DNA of 64,000 bases from Spisula solida (Eukaryota; Mollusca; Bivalvia; Venerida; Mactridae). A program made the translations under genes and the position numbers. Location of the stretch: NCBI GenBank assembly GCA_947247005.1, contig OX365944.1:24155501-24219500 (forward strand), read 5' to 3'. Below are positions 24,267 to 35,004 of this stretch, piece by piece. Numbering within the stretch: the first letter of the stretch is position 1; every line of letters begins with the position of its first letter. The notes under the pieces were generated by a model that made no database searches, had not been told where the DNA came from, and worked only from the letters and a program-made list of their open reading frames with translations.

Positions 24267-26079
24267 CGTTACCCATGCCTTACCATACGTAAATTACACA
24301 TTCGTATAAGAGTGTACCACAACGACGCTAATACGCTAATCGTTAGAGGCTACAAATAATGGCAGATGACATATCTCTCGCCAAATAACATCCACCACCC
24401 GTGATTCTTTCATGTCTTACGAACAATTTTCGCTCGAATATCGCCCAAAATGTACACAATTCTGGAGGTCCTTGGCATCAGTGCTATAATAATTCGTTAA
24501 AAGACAACAATTTGCGTGTATACGTAAATTGGAAATGCGTCACCCGACGCCAATTACCATCCAATCACGTTTTGATTTCTGGGTGACAGGACTGGTGTAT
24601 TAATTTTGAGAACCCTTTGCAGCCGCCATTCGCAATGGATGATGTCAAGAATGATTATTTGTATGTCAAGTAGTAATGGCGTCCTTATGACTATAGAATT
24701 TGTTGCCCTGGAAACGTAAAAACAAATGTCATAAATGACATTTTTAATTATTTTCTGCAAAAACGTCATTTTTAAAGAATTTATTACTCATACGTGTTTA
24801 AATGATAAATAATATTATATTTACATCTCGAAGACATAAACAATAGTGCAGTTTTGAAAATTATTTCAAACAACACGCAAAACAGATAATTTAATTACAC
24901 TTACTGTTTTCCAGTTTTTCACAAGCTTATTGCTATGATACTTTAAATCACTTTAAAACACAACTAAAACTCATTAAGTAGAATTTAAAGTTTTTTAAAA
25001 CAATAGTTTTATAGAACAGTCAATAATTAGTCGCATAACACATGTAAACAAAATACTTATTTTGTACGTTGCCATGGTAACAGCTTAAACAATAAAAACA
25101 ACACTTACTTTGAGTTATAGATTATGCGATAAAACAGAAACGAAACAAATATTTACAAAGTGAAAAACTTAATAGTAAAGTCACCCTGTTGAATCAATGT
25201 TCATACAGAAACAGTTATTAGAAAGATAACTGATGATTATGAGGCAAAATAATACATATGCGCGGTTCACCAGGAACAGAGGACTTAGTGACATTATACA
25301 ATTTATAGTAACATGTTAATAAGGTTTCGAAAAGACTCTTAAAATGAGGAAAAAGTAATGTTGTTTGATTTGATTTTTTAATTACTTGCATAATATAGTA
25401 CTATGTCCTAGACTTATTTTTTTCTCATGAATTATTTTAAAACATATTCTGATGCTATGGTGACCATTTTCTGAAAAGAACTCATATTAAGAAAAACGAG
25501 GGGTTAGTGTTTATAAACAGCAGCAGCAACAGTAAACTTTTTCCAAAAAACACATTCACGATTTCGGTATGTTATATCAAAATAGGAATATATTTCTATA
25601 ATTTGAAACAATTTTGAAAAGTTTATGTCAAGAATTGATCAAATACTGGATTTGTGAAATGCTAATGTTACGTCAAAAAACGTTTGTGTGACGTTTGCAT
25701 AGTCGCACAGTAGGTAGGCGGGAGTGGTTAGTTTTAAAGGTCTGTAACTTTATGATTGGATGTTATAGTTTATTTATTAGGACAATATACACTCATTTAT
25801 TTTGCAATAAGCACAATTTCTAGTAAGTGGCTCATGATATATATCATTTATTTGGTCGCTTCGTTCCTTTGCACTTACATGTAATTTGTTTATAAGTCTA
25901 ATATAAAGGGTGTTTGGAAAGTTCGCTCCAGTTTTTGAAAGAACTTTTGTACACAAAACAAATAAATAGATTTGGCGCAAAGTATGCATCCAGTCTCCTA
26001 GTACAATAACATCATCATATATAACAATTTTAGTGAATAATGTGTTGATCTTCTTTTGAAGGTCGTGACCGGGTAAGTA
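24267..26079. other. Unannotated intergenic DNA
   Basis: This is AT-rich single-copy-looking sequence between copy B of the dispersed repeat and the 34-bp array. I see no exon with family resemblance. The only notable item is the lone MITE-like terminus AAGGGTGTTTGGAAAGTTCG at about 25907. Short open frames here have no recognisable domain. Confidence 0.4.
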
Positions 26080-29000
26080 ACGACATCCGGTGTCAGTATA
26101 CCACAGTGGTCTTACAACATCCGGTGTCAGTATTCCGAAGTGGTCTTACAATATCCGGTGTCGGTATACCACAGTGGACTAACAACATCCGGTGTCAGTA
26201 TTTCACAGTGGTCTAACAACATCCGGTGTCAGTATACCACATTAGTGTAACAACATCCGGTGTCAGTATACTACAGTTGTCTAACAACATCCGGTGTCAG
26301 TATACCACAGTGGTCTTACAACATCCGGTTGACGGTATACAACAGTGGTCTAACAATATCCGGTGTCAGTATACGAGAGTGGTCTAACAACATCCGATGT
26401 CAGTATACCAGAGTTGTCTAACAACATCCGGTGTCAGTATACTACAGTGGTCTTACAACATCCGGTGTACGGTATTCCACAGTGGTCTAACAACATCCGG
26501 TTTCAGTATACCACAGTGGTCTTACAACATCCGATGTACGGTATTCCACAGTGGTCTAACAACATCCGGTTTCAGTATACCACCGTGGTCTTACAACATC
26601 CGGTGTCAGTATTCCACAGAGGTCTAACAACATCCGATTTCAGTATTCCACAGTGGTCTACAATATCCGGTGTCAGTATTCCACAGTGGTCTAACAACAT
26701 CCGGTGTCAGTATACCACAGTAGTCTAACAACATCCGGTGTCAGTATACTACAGTGATCTAACAACATCCGGTGTCAGTATACCACAGTGGTCTTACAAC
26801 ATCCGGTTTACGGTATACCACAGTGGTCTAACAATATCCGGTGTCAGTATACGAGGGTGGTCTAACAACATCCGGTGTCAGTATACCAGAGTGGTCTAAC
26901 AACATCCGGTGTCAGTAGACTACAGTGGTCTTACAACATCCGGTGTCAGTATTCCACAGTGGTCTAACAATATCCGGTTTCAGTATTCCACAGTGGTCTT
27001 ACAACATCCGGTGTACGGTATTCCACAGTGGTCTAACAACATCCGGTTTCAGTATACCACAGTGGTCTAACAACATCCGGTGTCAGTATTCCACAGTGGT
27101 CTTACAACATCCGGTTTACGGTATACCACAGTGGTCTAACAATATCCGGTTTCAGTATACCACAGTGGTCTAACAACATCCGGTGTACGGTATTCCACAG
27201 TGGTCTTACAACATCCGGTTTCAGTATACCACAGTGGTCTTACAACATCCGGTGTACGGTATTCCACAGTGGTCTAACAACATCCGGTTTCAGTATACCA
27301 CCGTGGTCTTACAACATCCGGTGTCAGTATACTACAGTGGTTTTACAACATCCGGTGTCAGTATTCCACAGTGGTTTAACAACATCCGGTTTCAGTATTC
27401 CACAGTGGTCTTACAACATCCGGTGTACGGTATACCACAGTGGTCTAACAATATCCGGTTTCAGTATACCACAGTAGTCTAACAACATCCGGTGTCAGTA
27501 TACTACAGTGGTCTAACAACATCCGGTGTCAGTATACTACAGTGGTCTTACAACATCCGGTTTCAGTATTCCACAGTGGTCTAACAACATCCGGTGTCAG
27601 TATACCAGAGTGGTCTAACAACATCCGGTGTCAGTAGACTACAGTGGTCTTACAACATCCGGTGTCAGTATTCCACAGTGGTCTAACAATATCCGGTTTC
27701 AGTATTCCACAGTGGTCTTACAACATCCGGTGTACGGTATTCCACAGTGGTCTAACAACATCCGGTTTCAGTATACCACAGTGGTCTAACAACATCCGGT
27801 GTCAGTATTCCACAGTGGTCTTACAACATCCGGTTTACGGTATACCACAGTGGTCTAACAATATCCGGTTTCAGTATACCACAGTGGTCTAACAACATCC
27901 GGTGTACGGTATTCCACAGTGGTCTTACAACATCCGGTTTCAGTATACCACAGTGGTCTTACAACATCCGGTGTACGGTATTCCACAGTGGTCTAACAAC
28001 ATCCGGTTTCAGTATACCACCGTGGTCTTACAACATCCGGTGTCAGTATACTACAGTGGTTTTACAACATCCGGTGTCAGTATTCCACAGTGGTTTAACA
28101 ACATCCGGTTTCAGTATTCCACAGTGGTCTTACAACATCCGGTGTACGGTATTCCGCAGTGGTCTAACAACATCCGGTTTCAGTATACCACAGTGGTCTT
28201 ACAACATCCGATTTCAATATTCCACAGTGGTCATACAATATCCGGTGTCAATATTCCACAGTGGTCTAACAACATCCGGTGTCAGTATACCACAATAGTC
28301 TAACAACATCCGGTGTCAGTATACTACAGTGGTCTAACAACATCCGGTGTCAGTATACCACAGTGGTCTTACAACATCCGGTTTACGGTATACCACAGTG
28401 GTCTAACAATATCCGGTGTCAGTATACCAGAGTGGTCTAACAACATCCGGTGTCAGTATATTACAGTGGTCTAACAACATCCGGTGTCAGTATACCACAG
28501 TGGTCATACAACAACCGGTTTACGGTATACCACAGTGGTCTAACAATATCCGGTGTCAGTATACCAGAGTGGTCTAACAACATCCGGTGTCAGTATACCA
28601 GAGTGGTCTAACAACATCCGGGGTCAGTATACTACAGTGGTCTTACAACATCCGGTTTACGGTAAACCACAGTGGTCTAACAATATCCGGTGTCAGTATA
28701 CCAGAGTGGTCTAACAACATCCGGTGTCAGTATACCACAGTAGTCTAACAACATCCGGTGTCAGTATATTACAGTGGTCTAACAACATCCGGTGTCAGTA
28801 TACCACAGTGGTCTTACAACAACCGGTTTACGGTATACCACAGTGGTCTAACAATATCCGGTGTCAGTATACCAGAGTGGTCTAACAACATCCGGTGGCA
28901 GTATACCAGAGTGGTCTAACAACATCCGGTGTCAGTATACTACAGTGGTCTTTCAACATCCGGTGTCAGTATTCCACAGTGGTCTAACAACATCCGGTTT

Positions 29001-30222
29001 CAGTATTCCACAGTGGTCTTACAACATCCGGTGTACGGTATTCCACAGTTGTCTAACAACATCCGGTGTACGGTTTTTCACAGTGGTCTTACAACATCCG
29101 GTGTACGGTATTCCACAGTGGTCTAACAACATCCGGTTTCAGTATACCACCGTGGTCTTACAACATCCGGTTTCAGTATTCCACAGTGGTCTAACAACAT
29201 CCGGTGTCAGTATACCAGAGTGGTCTAACAACATCCGGTGTCAGTATACTACAGTGGTCTTACAACATCCGGTGTCAGTATTTCACAGTGGTCTAACAAC
29301 ATCCGGTTTCAGTATTCCACAGTGGTCTTACAACATCCGGTGTACGGTATTCCACAGTGATCTAACAACATCCGGTTTCAGTATACCACAGTGGTCTAAC
29401 AACATCCGGTGTCGGTATTCCACAGTGGTCTAACTACATCCGATTTCAGTATTCCACAGTGGTCTTTCAATATCCGGTGTCAGTATTCCACAGTGGTCTA
29501 ACAAAATCCGGTGTCAGTATACCACAGTAGTCTAACAACATCCGGTGTCAGTATACTACAGTGGTCTAACAACATCCGGTGTCAGTATACCACAGTGGTC
29601 TTACAACATCCGGTTTACGGTATGCCAGAGTTGTCTAACAATATCCGGTGTCAGTATACCAGAGTGGTCTAACAACATCCGGTGTCAGTATACTACAGTG
29701 GTCTTACAACATTCGGTGTCAGTATTCCACAGTGGTCTAACAACATCCGGTGTCAGAATTCTACAGTGGTCTAACAACATCCGGTTTCAGTATACCACAG
29801 TGGTCTAACAACATCCGGTTTCAGTATACCGCAGTGGTCTAACAACATCCGGTGTCAGTATTCCACAGTGGTCTAACAACATCCGGTTACAGTATTTCAC
29901 AGTGGTTTAACAACATCCGGTTTCAGTATACCACAGTTGTCTAACAATATCCGGTGTCAGTATTCCACAGTGGTCTAACAACATCCGGTTTCAGTATTCC
30001 ACAGTGGTCTTACAATATCCGGTTTCAGTATTCCACAGTTGTCTAACAATATCCGGTGTCAGTATTCCACAGTGGTCTAACAACATCCGGTTTCAGTATT
30101 CCACAGTGGTCTTACAACATCCGGTGTCGGTATACCACAGTGGTATTACAACATCCGGTGTCGGTATTCCACAGTGGTATTACAATATCTGGTGTCAGTA
30201 TACCACAGTGGTGTTAAAATTC
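26080..30222. repeat. Large 34-bp satellite-like array (~120 copies)
   Basis: The unit can be written CATCCGGTGTCAGTATACCA followed by CAGTGGTCTAACAA, 34 bp in all. Variants mix at a few sites: GTGTCAGT, GTTTCAGT or GTGTACGGT; TATACC or TATTCC; TCTAACA or TCTTACA. The GTGTACGG form is 35 bp. The array is about 4.14 kb and lies between the DUF7042-like gene and the PhoPQ-related gene. A block at about 26,925-27,480 is repeated almost exactly 719 bp further on (about 27,644-28,200). Because 34 is not a multiple of 3 and the unit lacks stops in most frames, long plus-strand frames of up to 190 codons run through it. They translate as a 34-residue periodic peptide and are not genes. Confidence 0.97.
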
Positions 30223-31429
30223 TCACTTTTTGCTCATTTTTGTGAAAACCCAAATATAGTCAATTATGCACAAACGCTTGGAATTAGGATCTTGATGTCT
30301 TAAACCCACGGTATGTTGACTCACTGTACCCCCAAAGCGGAAGTCGCTGATAACTAGGCGTCCAGAAAATAAAATGATCGTGTTTACCGTCTCGGATAAT
30401 TTGGATTGTATTAGTTTATTCCTTAGTATCGCATAAAGTAAGTGCACGGTTTTAGTTAAAATGTAGTCCATAAAATACTGTTTTCGTAGATACCAAACAT
30501 CCTTAATAAAAGCCCTTATAAACTTTATTTTCAACTAAAATAGCGATTAGATATTTGTTTAAGCTTGTTAAGAACCTACAAATTCTTTGAAAAATAGTAT
30601 ATTTAGCGCTCACAAAGTCCTGCAACCTTGTCTGCATTGTAAATGAATGTTTAACACATAGATACATGTACACACAAACGTTGCTCTATCTTAACGGATA
30701 TTTTTTTGAAGAAATGAGTTTTTCTGGGACATGTATGCCGATTACACTGTATGACTAGTCGAAACATGACTGACCCACTAGTCGCATTTTGTAAAATCTG
30801 GACTGTCCGCTTAGTCGCCAAAAAAACTGTACGCCTATGCAAACGTATTTTCAACCTTACATTAAATGATCTGACCTTGTTATGTGTTAACCGTAGAAAA
30901 TAGTCATGGAACATTATCAATGCTACTGCGGCAATTGTTATTCAAAGAAAATGTTTCTGGAGTAAAAGACCCGAAGAATCGGAGACATATGCATTGAGTA
31001 ATTACCTAATTACATGTACCTTGCATAACTTTAACATTAAAGTTTGGTTTATAAAATTGTAATACACGTAAGTCCCTATGACATCCCGATAGTCAGGAAT
31101 GTTATAAGGTTGAATGACGACTTTGATCTATTGACCTTGTTAAGTTATTGAACGGAAACCATTTGACCAATTTATTCATGTTAAAGGTCACAGTGATACA
31201 GTCCCTTGACCTACCGACCGCACAATCCATAGCGGTAATCTATTGTTGATGCCAAACCGCCATCTAAAGTTCCAGGGTCCTTAATTAGGCCAAGCATTCT
31301 GAAAATTGTGAACGGAAACAATTTGGTCTACCAACCGACCGACAGACATACATGTATAAGCAAAGCAATTATACCCCTTCAAAGATAGGAGGGGAATAAA
31401 TTCGTACAAATGGTGCCGAAATACTTTAA

Positions 31430-32060
31430 GCCTAAGTCCCACTGAGCATGTTTTGCCTCGGCTTCGGGAGGCATCGGGAACATGATCCTCGTGGTCTATG
31501 GGTAGCTTCGGGGAAGTCATGAGGCAATTTGTGAACTGGGAGGCATCGGGATAACTCTCGATGTATTCCCGACTCCATGCGTCGGTTCAACTGCGTCAGG
31601 GATGTTATACCGATGGACATCAGGAGGTTCGCCATTGTCTGAGGGAAGCTCCCCGATGTATCGGGGAAGCTTCGTGAAATATTTAGTCAGTTCGCAATAA
31701 CATCGGGATATTTCAATGCATGTATTGATTTTTACCCGATATACTCGCGATTTTATATCGGGAATATCTCGAAGGCATCCCCGTAGCTCGGGAATATCCC
31801 GGGGAGGCATCTCCGAGGCATCCAGAACCTCGGGGAATAATCGGGGTTGCTTTCGCGATTAAAATAATTCTGCGAGGCACACCAGAGGTTTCCCCGACAC
31901 ATCGAGGATGTATCGCTAAAGTATCGGTAAACTTCGTGGGAATTTTAACGTTTGACAAATATTCGGCAATATTTCGCTGTTTCGGGATATAATCCTCGAA
32001 TAAAAGTTTACATTAATCGGAGATGATCGGGGTTTACCGGGAGAACTCGCGATATGATCC
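31430..32060. repeat. CpG-rich TCGGGG/CCCCGA module inside the transposon
   Basis: About 630 bp is packed with variants of ATCGGG, TCGGGGA, CCCCGA and CCCGAT on both strands, much richer in G+C and CpG than the AT-rich surroundings. Several close pairs form short palindromes, for example around AATATCTCGAAGGCATCCCC and GGGGAGGCATCTCCGAGG. No clean tandem period could be set. It reads as degenerate short inverted and direct repeats rather than coding sequence. Confidence 0.65.
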
Positions 32061-32139
32061 CGACGTTATACGTTGGTACCACTGCCTCGGGGATTTACAG
32101 ACGATGACATTCATATCGCGAGCCTACGGTGCCATTGAG

Positions 32140-32159
32140 GGGGGGGGGGGGGGGGGGGG
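32140..32159. repeat. Poly-G run
   Basis: An unbroken run of about 20 G residues lies inside the Transib-like element, just after the CpG-rich module. Copy number is error-prone in sequencing. Confidence 0.9.
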
Positions 32160-32532
32160 TTGGCGATTCCCAAAAGGCGGAAATTTGACACGCCGAATGA
32201 GTCCGGGTCCTGGAAAAAGATATTGGTCGGGTTTTAGATCCCGATATTGGGGAATCTAGACGCCGCAAAAAGCAGACAACAATTTCAAGACGACACAATT
32301 TTAGATCTAGGGTGGGGAATTAAAAACCCCAAAAAAGAAAAAATGCCTAATTCTACTGTGTCTGCCCGCCGCCCCCTGGAACAAAATATGGATAGGTGCA
32401 AAACGGATATGCAAAGGTCATTGGTGATGAAAGTGACCAAAAACTAACTGTTTTCTTGTCGAAAATAAAGATACAATGCAAAACGGATATTTATCATTTC
32501 AATGAGTACCTCGAAAAGGCTAATACGCACAG

Positions 32533-32990
32533 GCATTTCGTAATTGGGTATTTGAATATGTTATTGAATAGGCATACAGTGGTACTGCGACTAGTGGGAC
32601 AGATGGAATTTCGCGTTTTCCGAATAGGCGTCCAGTGCATGATTCGAATGCATACTGGATTATACACTATTGCGACGATTCGGAGGAGAAATGCATCATT
32701 GCACGTATAAACTCATACGTATAGATTGATAATGAAACACCTAGAAGAAATTATTACTCAAGCATTTCGTAATTAGATATTTGATACTTATTGAATAGGC
32801 ATACAGTGGTACTGCGACTAGTGGGACAGATGGATTTTCGCGTTTTCCGAATAGGCGTTCAGTGCATGGTTCGAATGCATACTGGATTAAACACTATTGC
32901 AACGATTCAGGGGAGAAATGCATCACTGCACGTATAAACTCATACGTATAGATTAATAATGAAACACCTTAAAGAGATTATTACTCGAAT
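32533..32990. repeat. ~229-bp tandem duplication inside the transposon
   Basis: Two head-to-tail copies contain CATTTCGTAATT, GAATAGGCATACAGTGGTAC, TGCGACTAGTGGGACAGATG and AACTCATACGTATAGATT. Diverged inverted relatives of the GCGACTAGTGGGACAG phrase lie near the left end (about 30,755-30,815). The subterminal regions therefore share repeated motifs, as transposase-binding regions often do. Confidence 0.8.
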
Positions 32991-33978
32991 TTCCTTAGCA
33001 TTTCCAAAATAACGGACATTTTATCGTGATTGAATCATCTTTCGCTTTAAGCAGCTGTTTATTTTGAGAAAATACGTTTTCATTTTAAATGCTAATACCA
33101 AGTATGGGACTTTCTGTTGAAGAAACGTTTATTTCACGCTGAAAAAATATATACAACCAGTATATTTAAATCAAAAAGTCTGATAAAAACATTAAATACT
33201 TACTATTGACAGCTCTCCAAAATGAAACTGAACGCCTAGTTATCAGCGACTTCCGCTTTGGGGGGACAGTGAGTCAACATACTGTGAAACCGGATTTTCC
33301 TACCTGCCTACCACAGTGATTTAATATATTATCAAAAAAATAAAAGATGGCATTGAAGTCGACCGATTCCAACAATTCGCATTTCTCGTTTATATTTTTT
33401 AACATTTTACCCCAAAAATATCTCATTTCGCAAATTAGCTTGTCACTAGAATTTTGATATCTTAAACTACAGGTTACTACCTACTAACCAATGTTAACTA
33501 CACCGGCCCATCGTCATTGCGGCGTCGTAATATATAACAGTATACATACTCATTCCTGATACAGTTCATAATGTATATGCCATTAAATAATTCTCAAAAA
33601 TAGCTGTACAACCAGATGCACTTCATAGACCTGTCAACCGATAATCAACTTTTTCCTTTTCAACTTGCATGTAAATGATAAGAATTATTGATGACGTAAT
33701 TTGATATTATTGACGTCGTGTAGCCCATTCGCATGTCGGCATTGATTTAACATGGCTACATATGAGAGAATATGCAAAACAGACACATGTTTTATATGCT
33801 ATTACATATTTCAACGATTTCTTTATCGCACTCATTTTCAGACAACGACTTCGAAGCAAGTAGTTTTATTTGTAAACGAAAACTTGACGTTAAAACATTT
33901 TTTTGGAATGATGAATCTAATGTTGTATCATTTCATTATCATAACCTATCCTTTTGAAATTATAATATTACAAACGCA

Positions 33979-34788
33979 CGAGTGATACGTCATCGTTTGC
34001 TACGTGCAAAATATGAAAATATGAGCCGCATGACGTCGAGTGACGTTGCCATAGGAGACCGCGTTCGTTCGGACTTTGGTTAATATTGATGGTTAACGGT
34101 GAATCAATTTGACGTAAAGGACAAGGTTCATTAATTTTGTGGCTTAATTTGGCCCTGAGTTTTATCGAAAAATAGAAATGCATCTTCTTATAAATCTGTC
34201 CTATGTTTCTAATAGCCTAACATTGTCTTTCAAAAAATTAAGCATACTTTTCTAAATTTCCCTCGTAAAATGTCGACAAATCTACTTGAAATAGGTTAAG
34301 TTTACCAAAAAATGTCATTTTTAGCCATTTTCGTGGCTTTTTATGGCGTAAAACCTTCCCAAAAACCACGATGGCACTCTTGCGATACTTGCAGAACACT
34401 GGTTATGTGAAAATTTAAAAGTGTCGCAAGAGTGCCATCGTGGTTTTTGGGAAGGATTTACGTCGTTAATAGTCGTGAAAATGGCCAAACAAATTACATT
34501 TTGGACTAGACATGACATATACGTCATATTCTTGGCAGTTTTGTCAACAAATTACAAGGGAAATTGGGATATGTATGCTTATTTTTTACACAGGAAATGT
34601 TAAGTTATTTGAATTATAGGACAGATCATAGGAACATGCATTTTTATTTTTTGAAAAATCACAGGGCCAAATTAAGCCATTAGTGAACCTTGTCCAAATT
34701 TGTCTTTATATTAAGACATTTTCAACGTTTTACAATAACAAATAAATAAATTACAGCACTTTTCCGCGTATTTGTTGATCACCCCTCG
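33979..34788. mobile_element. Foldback element with mariner-like right end
   Basis: The sequence is one long imperfect palindrome centred at about 34,405. The inner arms are nearly perfect (CCCAAAAACCACGATGGCAC at about 34,358 against its complement at about 34,430). Outer arms still match in phrases such as GGCTTAATTTGGCCCTGA, AATGCAT and TAAGCATAC. The right end, reverse-complemented, reads CGAGGGGTGATC next to TA, the same 12 bases as the right terminus of the 439-1447 element. The left end is less clear; CGAGTGATAC at 33,979 is the best candidate and lacks a flanking TA. No coding frame was seen. Confidence 0.75.
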
Positions 34789-34977
34789 TATGAGTCGATG
34801 GGTACTATAAACATAACGAAAACACTTTTACATTTGATTTATTTTACAATGAACAAAATAAATACTTAATAAAACACAAATGCACGGACCATATTATTTA
34901 TATTAATGTATTGCACAGTGACGCATGCCGCTTACATGAGTAAGCTATAATGCTTTTTAATATGTAGAGTTACTCAA

Positions 34978-34983
34978 TTTATT
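34978..34983 (-). promoter_or_regulatory. Candidate poly(A) signal AATAAA
   Basis: On the minus strand AATAAA lies about 22 nt after the TAG stop of the PhoPQ-related gene. A second AATAAA on the same strand is at 34838-34843. The first would give a very short 3' UTR; the second, a ~165-nt one, which is more usual. Confidence 0.5.
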
Positions 34984-35004
34984 AAGAAGTTAATGACGTC
35001 ATGA

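Larger units (their letters stand above)
30307..33286. mobile_element. 2,980-bp DNA transposon, CAC termini, 5-bp target duplication
   Basis: Perfectly opposed 59-bp terminal inverted repeats have three mismatches. The left end starts CACGGTATGTTGACTCACTG and the right end, reverse-complemented, starts CACAGTATGTTGACTCACTG. Both continue into CCCCCAAAGCGGAAGTCGCT. The 5-bp direct repeat AAACC flanks the element (30302-30306 and 33287-33291). A 5-bp duplication with a terminus beginning CAC is the architecture of Transib and RAG-like (ProtoRAG) transposons, and CACAGTA differs from the RSS heptamer CACAGTG at one base. The interior has no transposase-like frame, a CpG-rich module (31,430-32,060), a 20-nt G run, and a ~229-bp tandem duplication (about 32,533-32,990). 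It is therefore non-autonomous. The superfamily call is inference. Confidence 0.85.

Noticed and set aside
26080..30222. CRISPR-like array
   Set aside because: Units are contiguous with no unique spacers, and the genome is eukaryotic. This is a tandem repeat.
26363..30303. Several plus-strand open frames of 76-190 codons inside the 34-bp array
   Set aside because: They translate the satellite itself. The 34-bp unit read through three phases gives a 34-residue periodic peptide, with copies in overlapping frames, no splice logic and no family resemblance.
31281..31958. Minus-strand open frames of 67-97 codons in the CpG-rich module
   Set aside because: CpG-rich repeats lack stops by composition. 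Overlapping frames are open at once and none resembles a transposase.
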